Part shown: piece after piece, positions 51,888-58,958 of the stretch
Numbering within the stretch: position 1 is the stretch's first letter
Layout: each line of letters begins with the position of its first letter
Source of the DNA: Oscillibacter sp. 1-3
Lineage (GTDB): Bacteria; Bacillota; Clostridia; Oscillospirales; Oscillospiraceae
Direction of reading: 5' to 3'
NCBI RefSeq assembly: GCF_000403435.2
Contig: NZ_KE159708.1
Span: 301,295-365,294, forward strand
Length of the DNA: 64,000 bases
Notes under the pieces: generated by a model
The model's input: the letters and a program-made list of their open reading frames with translations, nothing else
Database searches by the model: none
Told to the model about the DNA's origin: nothing
Made by a program: the position numbers and the translations under genes

Positions 51888-52634
51888 ATGAATCAATCTT
51901 TTTTCATCGGCGCAGTGGGCGCCCACCAGCAGCTGAAACGGCTGACCGTTCACAGCAACAACATCGCCAACGTCAACACATACGGCTTCAAGGCGGAGAA
52001 AAGCCGCTTCACCGCTCTGATGTACGACAATATCCGGGCCGTTGAGAACGATGAGCTGCCCTCCGGCGTGGGCTCCGCCCTGTGGGTCACGGATACGGAT
52101 TTCTCCACCGGCTCTCCCGTCATCACGGAGCGGGATCAGGACTATATGATCGTGGGAGACGGATTCTTCGCTGTGGTTGATTTGGCCAGCAATGAGGTCT
52201 CCCTCACCCGAAACGGCGCCTTTGTGGTCTCTGAGCTGCAGCGCGCCAGCGGCGAGCTGGACGATGAGGGCGTGCCCATTATGGAGACGGTCTACTACCT
52301 CTCGGACAACCAGGGGCGTTTTGTCCTCAGCCGCAACGGCGGCATGATTGAGGTGGACGACCAGCATGAGGAACAGCCGGTGGGTGTGTTCGACTACATC
52401 AATTACAGCGGCATGGAACATATCGACGGCACCCGGTTTCTGGCCGTGGACAAGAACGGCGGAATCCGCCTGAGCGACAGCCAGGTCGTTCAGGGCGTGG
52501 TGGAGCAGTCCAATGCCGATTTGGCGGAGGAGCTCACGAAGGTGATTGAGACCCAGCGGGCCTACGGTATGGCATTGAAAATGGTGCAGACCTCCGACGA
52601 GATCGAGAGCACCATCAACAGCCTGAGCAGCTGA
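51888..52634 (+). CDS. flgG: Flagellar rod protein FlgG-like
   Basis: A 248-residue rod protein with RLTVHSNNIANVNTYGFKAE at the N-terminus and VVQGVVEQSNADLAEELTKV at the C-terminus, the latter close to FlgG. Central DYMIVGDGFFAVVD. It follows its paralogue by 24 bp, behind GAGGAGGCT. Distal rod assignment is inferred. Confidence 0.83.
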   Translation: MNQSFFIGAVGAHQQLKRLTVHSNNIANVNTYGFKAEKSRFTALMYDNIRAVENDELPSGVGSALWVTDTDFSTGSPVITERDQDYMIVGDGFFAVVDLASNEVSLTRNGAFVVSELQRASGELDDEGVPIMETVYYLSDNQGRFVLSRNGGMIEVDDQHEEQPVGVFDYINYSGMEHIDGTRFLAVDKNGGIRLSDSQVVQGVVEQSNADLAEELTKVIETQRAYGMALKMVQTSDEIESTINSLSS

Positions 52635-52648
52635 GATAGGAGGGGCTA

Positions 52649-53266
52649 ATGACGATTAAAAATTATGACGAGCTGAGTTCCCTGGAGCTGGACACGCTAA
52701 AGGAAATCGGCAGCATCGGCACCGGAAACGCCGCTACGTCCCTGTCCGCCCTGATCGGAAAGCCGGTGCGCATTCAGACGCCGGAGGTCCGCATCATGGG
52801 CTACAATGAGGCCATCGAGTGGATCGGCGGCCCGGAGGAGATTACCGCCGGCGTGCTGGTGGGCATGAGCGGGCAGATCAGCGGCATCATGCTCTCTGTG
52901 CAGCAGCTGGAATTTGTGAATCTGGTGCTGGACAGATCTGTGGAGGATTACATGGAGCTCCAGGAGCTGGAGAGCTCGGCCCTGACCGAGGTGGGCAACA
53001 TCATGATCTCCACCTTCATCAACGCGCTGAGCGGACTGGCCGGCATTGACATCGAGCTGACGGTTCCCGCCTTTACCGTGGATATGCAGGGCGCCATCAT
53101 GGCGGTGCCCATGGCGGAGTACGGCGGGCAGTCCGACTATATCATGACCATTGGCGGGAATTTCATCTGCAACGGGAAGGAGATTCCCTGCCGCCTGTTG
53201 TTATCACCGGACATCCGGTCTCTAAACTTTTTGCTGAGGAAGCTGGGAGTAGACAGTGGAGAGTAA
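52649..53266 (+). CDS. cheC: Chemotaxis protein CheC, CheY-P phosphatase
   Basis: A 205-residue protein with two phosphatase active-site motifs: LDTLKEIGSIGTGNAATSL (about 13-31) and SSALTEVGNIMISTFINAL (about 111-129). It removes phosphate from CheY and binds CheD. The ATG follows AGGAGG. It overlaps cheD by 11 bp, a translational coupling that fits the CheC-CheD complex. Confidence 0.93.
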   Translation: MTIKNYDELSSLELDTLKEIGSIGTGNAATSLSALIGKPVRIQTPEVRIMGYNEAIEWIGGPEEITAGVLVGMSGQISGIMLSVQQLEFVNLVLDRSVEDYMELQELESSALTEVGNIMISTFINALSGLAGIDIELTVPAFTVDMQGAIMAVPMAEYGGQSDYIMTIGGNFICNGKEIPCRLLLSPDIRSLNFLLRKLGVDSGE

Positions 53267-53735
53267 GATTACAATCGGCATCGCGGATATGAAAATGGCA
53301 CAGAACAGCGGAATGCTGATCACCTATGCGCTGGGGTCCTGTATCGGGATCTGTTTGTACGACCAAAAGATCAAGCTGGGGGCATTGATCCACATCATGC
53401 TGCCGCTGAACATGGAGCCGGGCCGCAAGAATACAATGAAGTATGCCGACACGGGAATCCGTGAGACATTAAAGATGATGGAGGCCAAAGGAGCCTCCCG
53501 CAGCCGCATCACCGCCAAGATCGCGGGCGGCGCCAAGATGTTTGAGATTAAAGGCGGGTCGCTGTCCAACATCGGACAGCGAAATATTGAGAGCGTACAC
53601 AACACCCTGAAACGGGAGGGCGTCAAACTTTTGCAGGAGGATGTGGGCGGCACAGTGGCCCGCACGCTGCTGTTCGACGTGGGCACTGGTCTGGGCTGTG
53701 TCCGCTGCTATGGCAAGCCGGAGCGCATTTTCTAA
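53256..53735 (+). CDS. cheD: Chemoreceptor glutamine deamidase CheD
   Basis: A 159-residue enzyme that deamidates receptor glutamines and works with CheC. Catalytic Cys in LGSCIGICLYD (about 29-31) and His in ALIHIMLP (about 46) are present. Start GTG (53256) inside the end of cheC. C-terminal part GGTVARTLLFDVGTGLGCVR is typical. Confidence 0.93.
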   Translation: MESKITIGIADMKMAQNSGMLITYALGSCIGICLYDQKIKLGALIHIMLPLNMEPGRKNTMKYADTGIRETLKMMEAKGASRSRITAKIAGGAKMFEIKGGSLSNIGQRNIESVHNTLKREGVKLLQEDVGGTVARTLLFDVGTGLGCVRCYGKPERIF

Positions 53736-53810
53736 AGAGAGGGCCGACCGCACGCGGGGACTGACGCGGCGTCTATCCCAAATACAACCATTGGAAGGAG
53801 TGTTCGGAAC

Positions 53811-54731
53811 ATGTTGGAAGAGGATAAAAGGGGCATTTTGCTGGAGTCCGGCACAAACGAGATCGAGGTCATGCAGTTCACCATCAACAACAGCCTGTAC
53901 GGCATCAACGTCGCAAAGGTCAAGGAGATCATCGTCTCTGCGCCGGTGAAGAGCATGCCTCACGCCCACCCGGCGGTGGAGGGCATCTTCAAGCCCCGGG
54001 ACCTTGTGATCACGGTGGTGGATCTGCCCAGATACCTGTTGGGTGTGGAGACGGAAAAGGGCCCCAAGGACCTGTTCATTGTCACTAATTTCAACAAGAT
54101 GAATATTGCCTTCCGGGTCCACACAGTGGTGGGCATCAGCCGCATCTCCTGGAAGGACATCCAAAAGCCCGACAAGACGGTGTCCGGCGGAAACGAGGGT
54201 GTGGCCACCGGCATTGCCCAGTGCGGCAGCGACCTTGTCACCATCCTGGACTTTGAGAAGATCGTGGCGGAGATCGCACCGGAGACCACCATCCAGATGT
54301 CGGAGATCGACCAGCTGGGCGAGCGCCAGCGCAGCGACGCAGCCATCCTGGTGGCGGAGGACTCCGTGCTTTTGAGCAAGATGATTGAGGAGGCCCTTCA
54401 CAAGTCCGGATATGTCAACACCCGGATGTTCCCCGACGGGCAGGAGCTGTGGCACTATCTCAACACCATCCGCGGCGAGAAGCTGGACAAAAATGTGTCC
54501 CTGGTTATCACGGATATTGAGATGCCCCAGATGGACGGCCACCGGCTGACCAAGCTGATCAAGGACGACAAGGAGTTTACCCATCTGCCGCTGATTATTT
54601 TCTCCTCCCTGATTACCGAGGAGATGCGCCGCAAGGGCAAGGAGCTGGGCGCGGACGAGCAGATGAGCAAGCCGGAGATCGGCCATCTGGTGCGGGTCAT
54701 TGACCATTTGCTGGATGTAAAGGCCAAGTAA
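53811..54731 (+). CDS. cheV: Chemotaxis coupling protein CheV (CheW - receiver)
   Basis: A 306-residue protein: CheW-like domain (about 15-160) and receiver (about 180-305) with Asp about 235 in LVITDIEMPQMDG. It couples receptors to CheA and adapts through phosphorylation. GGAAGGAG precedes the ATG. CheA and CheW are not encoded nearby. Confidence 0.92.
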   Translation: MLEEDKRGILLESGTNEIEVMQFTINNSLYGINVAKVKEIIVSAPVKSMPHAHPAVEGIFKPRDLVITVVDLPRYLLGVETEKGPKDLFIVTNFNKMNIAFRVHTVVGISRISWKDIQKPDKTVSGGNEGVATGIAQCGSDLVTILDFEKIVAEIAPETTIQMSEIDQLGERQRSDAAILVAEDSVLLSKMIEEALHKSGYVNTRMFPDGQELWHYLNTIRGEKLDKNVSLVITDIEMPQMDGHRLTKLIKDDKEFTHLPLIIFSSLITEEMRRKGKELGADEQMSKPEIGHLVRVIDHLLDVKAK

Positions 54732-54753
54732 CAACGGTAAAGAAGGGAACCCC

Positions 54754-56064
54754 ATGGCTAGTAAATATATTGTAAGGCAGCCGATCAAGGATGTCAGCGG
54801 AAAGATTCTGGGCTACGAGATTCTGTATCACGGGGAGAACCAGGCTTTCAGCGCGGACAATTCCTCCGCCGGCGATTTTGCCTCCGCTGACACGGTGTAC
54901 AGCTTTTTGACACAGAACAGCACCAAGGCCCTGAAAGGCTCCTTGAATTTCATGACCTTTACCACTGCGCTTCTGATGCGGAAGACGCCCCGTCTGTTCG
55001 ACCGGTCGGAGCTGGTGATTCAGATCGACGACAGCGTGATTATCCATCCTCTCTCCATGCGGTTTGTGGAGCAGTTTGCCAAGGAGGGGTACAAAATCGC
55101 GGTCAACGAGTTTGAGTTTGCCCCCCGCTATCTGACGCTGATGGACGACATTGACTACATCAAGATTAACGTCGAGGCCATTGCTCCGGCATCCATGCGC
55201 AACACCATCGAGATCGCCCACAGCATGAACAAAAAGTGCATCGTCACCAACATTGAGGACGAGGCATGCTATCAGCAGGCGGTGAACATGGGGGCGGACG
55301 CCCTGGAGGGAACTTATGTGGCGGAGCGTGTGACCACGGCTGTCCACAACAGCGCCTATCTCCAGAGCAGCTTCTTCCAGCTGATGGTGGCGGTGACAAA
55401 GGATGAGCCGGACGTGGAGGAGATCGAGCGGTTGATCTCCATGGACGCCAGCCTGACCTTCGGCCTTTTGAAGATGGCCAACTCCGCCTATTTCGCCCTG
55501 CGGCACCGGGCCACGACCATCCATCAGGCCATCATGACCCTGGGTATGGGACAGCTGAAACAGTGGATCTATCTGCTGAGCGCCAGCAATATGGATAACA
55601 CGGATATCAGCGGCACGGAGGAGTTTTTGAAGCTCTCCTTCATCCGGGCCAACTTCTGCAGTGAGCTGATGAAGCACGCCAAGGATATGCCCATCAGCCG
55701 GTCGGAGGCCTACTTGATGGGTATGTTCTCCACGCTGAACTACCTGGTGGACGCGCCGCTGGAGGAGATTCTGGAAGAGGTGCCCGTGGCGGACGAGATC
55801 AAGGCGGCCCTGACCCGCAAGGAGGGGCGGTGCGGAAAGCTCTATCAACTGGTCCTGAGCTATGAGACGGCCAACTGGAATGCCATCACCGCCTATGCTG
55901 AGGAGCTGGGGATTCCTAACCAGGTGATTACCAATATCTACTTTACCTGTATGGAGGATGTGAATTTCCTCTGGGATCAGCTGAACCACACCTCTCCCAA
56001 CCAGGAGCCGGAGCCGGATAACCCGGGGGCCGCAGAACAGAAGAGCGCGGGAGACGCGGAGTGA
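54754..56064 (+). CDS. EAL-like/HDOD signalling protein (YuxH type) with a degenerate EAL domain
   Basis: A 436-residue protein. The N-terminal EAL-like domain (about 1-195) begins GYEILYHG, but the DDFG metal-binding motif is replaced (AVNEFEF) and KIN stands where KID is expected, so c-di-GMP hydrolysis is unlikely. The HDOD domain (about 205-395) includes LISMDASLTFGLLKMANSAY. Such proteins affect motility and development in some bacteria. Last gene of the long operon, 22 bp after cheV, before the terminator. Confidence 0.88.
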   Translation: MASKYIVRQPIKDVSGKILGYEILYHGENQAFSADNSSAGDFASADTVYSFLTQNSTKALKGSLNFMTFTTALLMRKTPRLFDRSELVIQIDDSVIIHPLSMRFVEQFAKEGYKIAVNEFEFAPRYLTLMDDIDYIKINVEAIAPASMRNTIEIAHSMNKKCIVTNIEDEACYQQAVNMGADALEGTYVAERVTTAVHNSAYLQSSFFQLMVAVTKDEPDVEEIERLISMDASLTFGLLKMANSAYFALRHRATTIHQAIMTLGMGQLKQWIYLLSASNMDNTDISGTEEFLKLSFIRANFCSELMKHAKDMPISRSEAYLMGMFSTLNYLVDAPLEEILEEVPVADEIKAALTRKEGRCGKLYQLVLSYETANWNAITAYAEELGIPNQVITNIYFTCMEDVNFLWDQLNHTSPNQEPEPDNPGAAEQKSAGDAE

Positions 56065-56147
56065 CATGACTGCGGGCTGGAATGGGCCTGCGGAAGCGCA
56101 TAGACAATGTAAGAGCTCCGGCGCCTGGGGCAAGGCCTCATAGAGAA

Positions 56148-56190
56148 ATAAAAGGCAATGCAGACCGCGATGGCCTGCATTGCCTTTTAT
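56148..56190 (+). terminator. Terminator of the fla/che operon
   Basis: Perfect 16-bp stem (56148-56163 with 56175-56190), 11-nt loop, with A and T runs at the ends of the stem. It lies about 85 bp after the EAL-like/HDOD stop and can also act on the minus strand against the nitrilase transcript. Confidence 0.85.
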
Positions 56191-56254
56191 ACTGTGTACC
56201 GTTAGGAAACTATCAAGGAACGCACGCCGGCAGGAGAGCGCGATGGACTCCGGC

Positions 56255-57175
56255 CTATCTCTCGTTAACGATTAATTCCAGAACATCTGGTCTTGCATAA
56301 TGTCCCACGGCATCGTGCTCCATTTTGCAAGCTGCGGGTAAACTCATATCGAGTTCCGCATAGATGATGGACTCCTGATCCCAGACTGGCTCGGTCACAT
56401 AATGTCCGTAAGGGTCAACGATACAACTGCCGCCCCGACATACCATCTCCGGCTGCTGACTGATCGTTTCCGATTCATTTAGGTTAGAGGGATATGATGA
56501 TTTTCGTACGATCATATCCGCATTGATAAAATAACACTTGCCTTCGATTGCAATATGCTGGATCGTCGCCTGCCATTCGGGATTGTCATTGGTATTTGGC
56601 GAGATGTATATCGTGATACCCTTTTGATAGAGGGCAACTCTTGCGAGGGGCATGTAGCTCTCCCAACAGATCATGCTTCCAATTGGTCCCCATGGAGTCT
56701 CCGTTACAGGGAAATAGTCTTTATTTGCATCTCCCCAGACGGTCCTTTCGGCTCCGGTGGGCTTGAGCTTACGATGTATTTTGTACGTTCCATCCGGTTC
56801 AAAGATGACATTGCTGTTATAGAGGGTCCCACTTACCGCATCTCGTTCGGAAAAGCCCAAGCTAACGTATGTCCCGGATTTCCTCGCCGCTTCTGCAAGC
56901 GCTTGAAATTCCATATCGCCAGCTACAACAGAAGCGTCATAGTACTTTTTCCAATCCTCCCTGCCGGCTGCGGTTCTTTTGCCCATACTGAATCCAAAAT
57001 TCATCCCAATTGGGTATCCGGGAATGAAAAGCTCAGGAAAAACAATCAGATCGGGTTGCTGCTGCATTGCCGCATCAATATATTTCAGAACCTTCTCAAG
57101 GGATGCTCTCTTATCAAACATTACAGGTTCCGCTTGTATCAATGCAACCTTACAGGTATGAACTAAATCTTTCAT
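56255..57175 (-). CDS. Nitrilase-family carbon-nitrogen hydrolase
   Basis: A 306-residue enzyme of the nitrilase superfamily that hydrolyses nitriles or amides. The triad is present: Glu 48 in FPELFIPGYP, Lys 136 in HRKLKPTGAERTVWG and Cys 170 in MICWESYMP. The stretch after the cysteine and the Trp at 147 fit true nitrilases/cyanide hydratases more than amidases, but substrate is not known. The start at 57175 has GAGGAG 9 nt upstream. Its base composition is lower in GC than its neighbours (for example 27 of 60 in 56521-56580). It interrupts the flagellar region, so transfer from another organism is plausible. Confidence 0.85.
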   Translation of the reverse strand: MKDLVHTCKVALIQAEPVMFDKRASLEKVLKYIDAAMQQQPDLIVFPELFIPGYPIGMNFGFSMGKRTAAGREDWKKYYDASVVAGDMEFQALAEAARKSGTYVSLGFSERDAVSGTLYNSNVIFEPDGTYKIHRKLKPTGAERTVWGDANKDYFPVTETPWGPIGSMICWESYMPLARVALYQKGITIYISPNTNDNPEWQATIQHIAIEGKCYFINADMIVRKSSYPSNLNESETISQQPEMVCRGGSCIVDPYGHYVTEPVWDQESIIYAELDMSLPAACKMEHDAVGHYARPDVLELIVNER

Positions 57176-57297
57176 AGTGCTTACTCCTCTAAAAACCAAC
57201 AATTTATCGATTAGTTCATGGAAGATGACTGCTTTTCAGAGGGCGGCAGCTTCCTTGCAGGAGCCGCTCCCGGACCGCCGGATCTCTTTTCACAGGG

Positions 57298-57981
57298 TCA
57301 GCCTCTGCCGTGGTGGGGGGATTTGGCCACGATTTTGCAGGCCTGCATCAGCTGGGTGGTGATGTCGCTGCTGTGCTGTACCTCATAGAAGGTGAGCTTG
57401 GGGATCATCTCGCCCTTGCTCATGACCACATACTTGGGCGGCAGGTGGCTCAGGGTGTAGGCCATGACGTCCACCATGCAGTGGTCGCAGCAGCACATGC
57501 CGGAGGCGCGCATATACTTCTCCGCCTTCTCCCGCACCAGGACCTCCATGACGTTGACATAGGCGGGCGGCTCGTACTCCGCGCGCTGGGGCGCCGCTGC
57601 CTCGGGTGCGGCAGGCTCTGCGGACTGAGGCGCGGGCGCGGCGGCCTGGGGCTGCGGCTCCGGGGCGGACTTGGGCGCGACGGGCGCCGTGCGGGCCGGC
57701 TCCGGCGCGGGAGGCGCCGGCGTCTGAACGGCGGGCTCCTCCGTGGTCAAAGAGGCCTCCAGAGCATCTTTGATCTGGGAGGAGACGGCGGCGTCGGCAT
57801 TGATAGAGGTGATGATAGGCGGGATCGGCGCGGCCGTGGGTGCGGCAGACTCCTGCGCGGCGGCCGCGGGGGCCGCCGTCTCCGCCTGAGGGGCGGGAGC
57901 CGGTTCCGCACTGCGGTTTTTGCTGAGCAGATTCATCACATGGGCAGTTTTGCTGGTCTTGGAATCCCTATTTGAGGCCAT
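57298..57981 (-). CDS. ComFB-domain protein with a Pro/Ala-rich N-terminal half
   Basis: A 227-residue protein. Residues 20-140 are low-complexity, rich in Ala, Pro and Glu. The C-terminal domain (about 142-215) is of the ComFB (late competence development) type: VNVMEVLVREKAEKYM, cysteine cluster CCCDHC (163-168), then LPPKYVV. In cyanobacteria ComFB-type domains have been reported to bind cyclic dinucleotides. Cotranscribed with parA (24-bp gap), just upstream of fliD; possibly a signal-sensing partner of the ParA ATPase. Confidence 0.75.
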   Translation of the reverse strand: MASNRDSKTSKTAHVMNLLSKNRSAEPAPAPQAETAAPAAAAQESAAPTAAPIPPIITSINADAAVSSQIKDALEASLTTEEPAVQTPAPPAPEPARTAPVAPKSAPEPQPQAAAPAPQSAEPAAPEAAAPQRAEYEPPAYVNVMEVLVREKAEKYMRASGMCCCDHCMVDVMAYTLSHLPPKYVVMSKGEMIPKLTFYEVQHSSDITTQLMQACKIVAKSPHHGRG

Positions 57982-58005
57982 AACGAACTCTCCTTCATGT
58001 AAAAT

Positions 58006-58785
58006 TTATCGTTTTTTACGGCGGGGGAACCTGTCCCCTGCCACGGCGCTGACAATTTTTTGCAGGTCCCGGGCGGAGGTGGCGTCCGGCTTGTAGCTCA
58101 GAACGCTCTGCCCGTAGGCCGGGGCCATGGCCACGCTGACGCTCCTGCGAATCCTGGCGGGGAACACCTGGCTGTGCAGCTGTTCCGCCACCTGTTCCGC
58201 CAGGTCCAGAATGTCCCGGGAGAGAGTGAGACGGGGGTTGTACTTGTTCAGCAGGATGCCCAGAACCTTCAAATTGGGATTGAAGGAATTCTGCACCGTC
58301 TCGATGATGTCCTGGATCTGGGAGATGCCCACCAGGCTCAAAACCTCCGCCTCCATGGGGAGAATGATGCCGGTGGAGGCCACGTAGGCATTGATGGTCA
58401 GGATGTTCAGCGAGGGCGGCGTGTCGATGATGATGAAGTCGTAGCTGTCTTTCACAGCGTCCAGCTGCTGGGAGAGCATGAACTCCCGCCTGGGAGCGGT
58501 GAACTCCACCTCCGCGGCGGAGAGCAGGATGTCCGAGGAGAGGATGTCCCCGTACTCCGTATGGGCGATGGCCTGTTCAATGGCACAGCTTCCCTTCAGC
58601 ACATCATAGACCGTGTAGCCGTCGCCGATGTCCAGGCCCAGGGTGAAGCCCAGGTTTCCCTGGGGGTCCAGATCAACGCCCAGGACCCGGGCGCCCCGTT
58701 CATGCAGGCCGCAGACCAGGGCGGAGACGACTGTGGTTTTTCCAACGCCGCCCTTTTGATTGGTAACAGTGATGATTTGCGTCAA
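58006..58785 (-). CDS. ParA/Soj-family ATPase
   Basis: A 259-residue deviant Walker-type ATPase: KGGVGKTT (11-18), switch region VDLDPQGNLGFTLG, and IIIDTPPSL. These proteins position chromosomes, plasmids or large protein assemblies. No parB gene and no plasmid functions are near, and it is paired with ComFB next to flagellar genes, so it more likely places flagella, chemoreceptor arrays or another structure. It is not a typical FlhG/FleN, which follows flhF. Confidence 0.85.
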   Translation of the reverse strand: MTQIITVTNQKGGVGKTTVVSALVCGLHERGARVLGVDLDPQGNLGFTLGLDIGDGYTVYDVLKGSCAIEQAIAHTEYGDILSSDILLSAAEVEFTAPRREFMLSQQLDAVKDSYDFIIIDTPPSLNILTINAYVASTGIILPMEAEVLSLVGISQIQDIIETVQNSFNPNLKVLGILLNKYNPRLTLSRDILDLAEQVAEQLHSQVFPARIRRSVSVAMAPAYGQSVLSYKPDATSARDLQKIVSAVAGDRFPRRKKR

Positions 58786-58833
58786 AGGTTTTTCCCCCTT
58801 ACTGTAAAAACTATGTGCGGACCTCTTATTTTT

Positions 58834-58853
58834 ATTATACTATATGTCGATAA
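58834..58853. promoter_or_regulatory. Divergent promoter region of parA-comFB and fliD
   Basis: A perfect TATAAT lies on the minus strand (58839-58834), with a poor -35. On the plus strand GTCGATAA (58846-58853) differs in one base from the sigma-28 -10 element GCCGATAA, but the matching -35 (TAAA) is not clear. A sigma-28 promoter for fliD would make biological sense; evidence is weak. Confidence 0.35.
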
Positions 58854-58958
58854 AAAAACATAGAGGAATTGTAAAAAAACTTTATCCGGCGGCCGGACCT
58901 CTCTATACCCGGAACGGGACCGGGCCGGGATGTTATTTCATGAAGGGAGTGGATCACT

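Noticed and set aside
58006..58785. ParA as a sign of plasmid or phage origin
   Set aside because: No parB, replication or phage genes nearby; flanks are chromosomal flagellar genes.
58841..58855. Spo0A box at TGTCGAT
   Set aside because: One mismatch and a single copy; the same bases fit a sigma-28 -10 element about as well, so no assignment was made to Spo0A.
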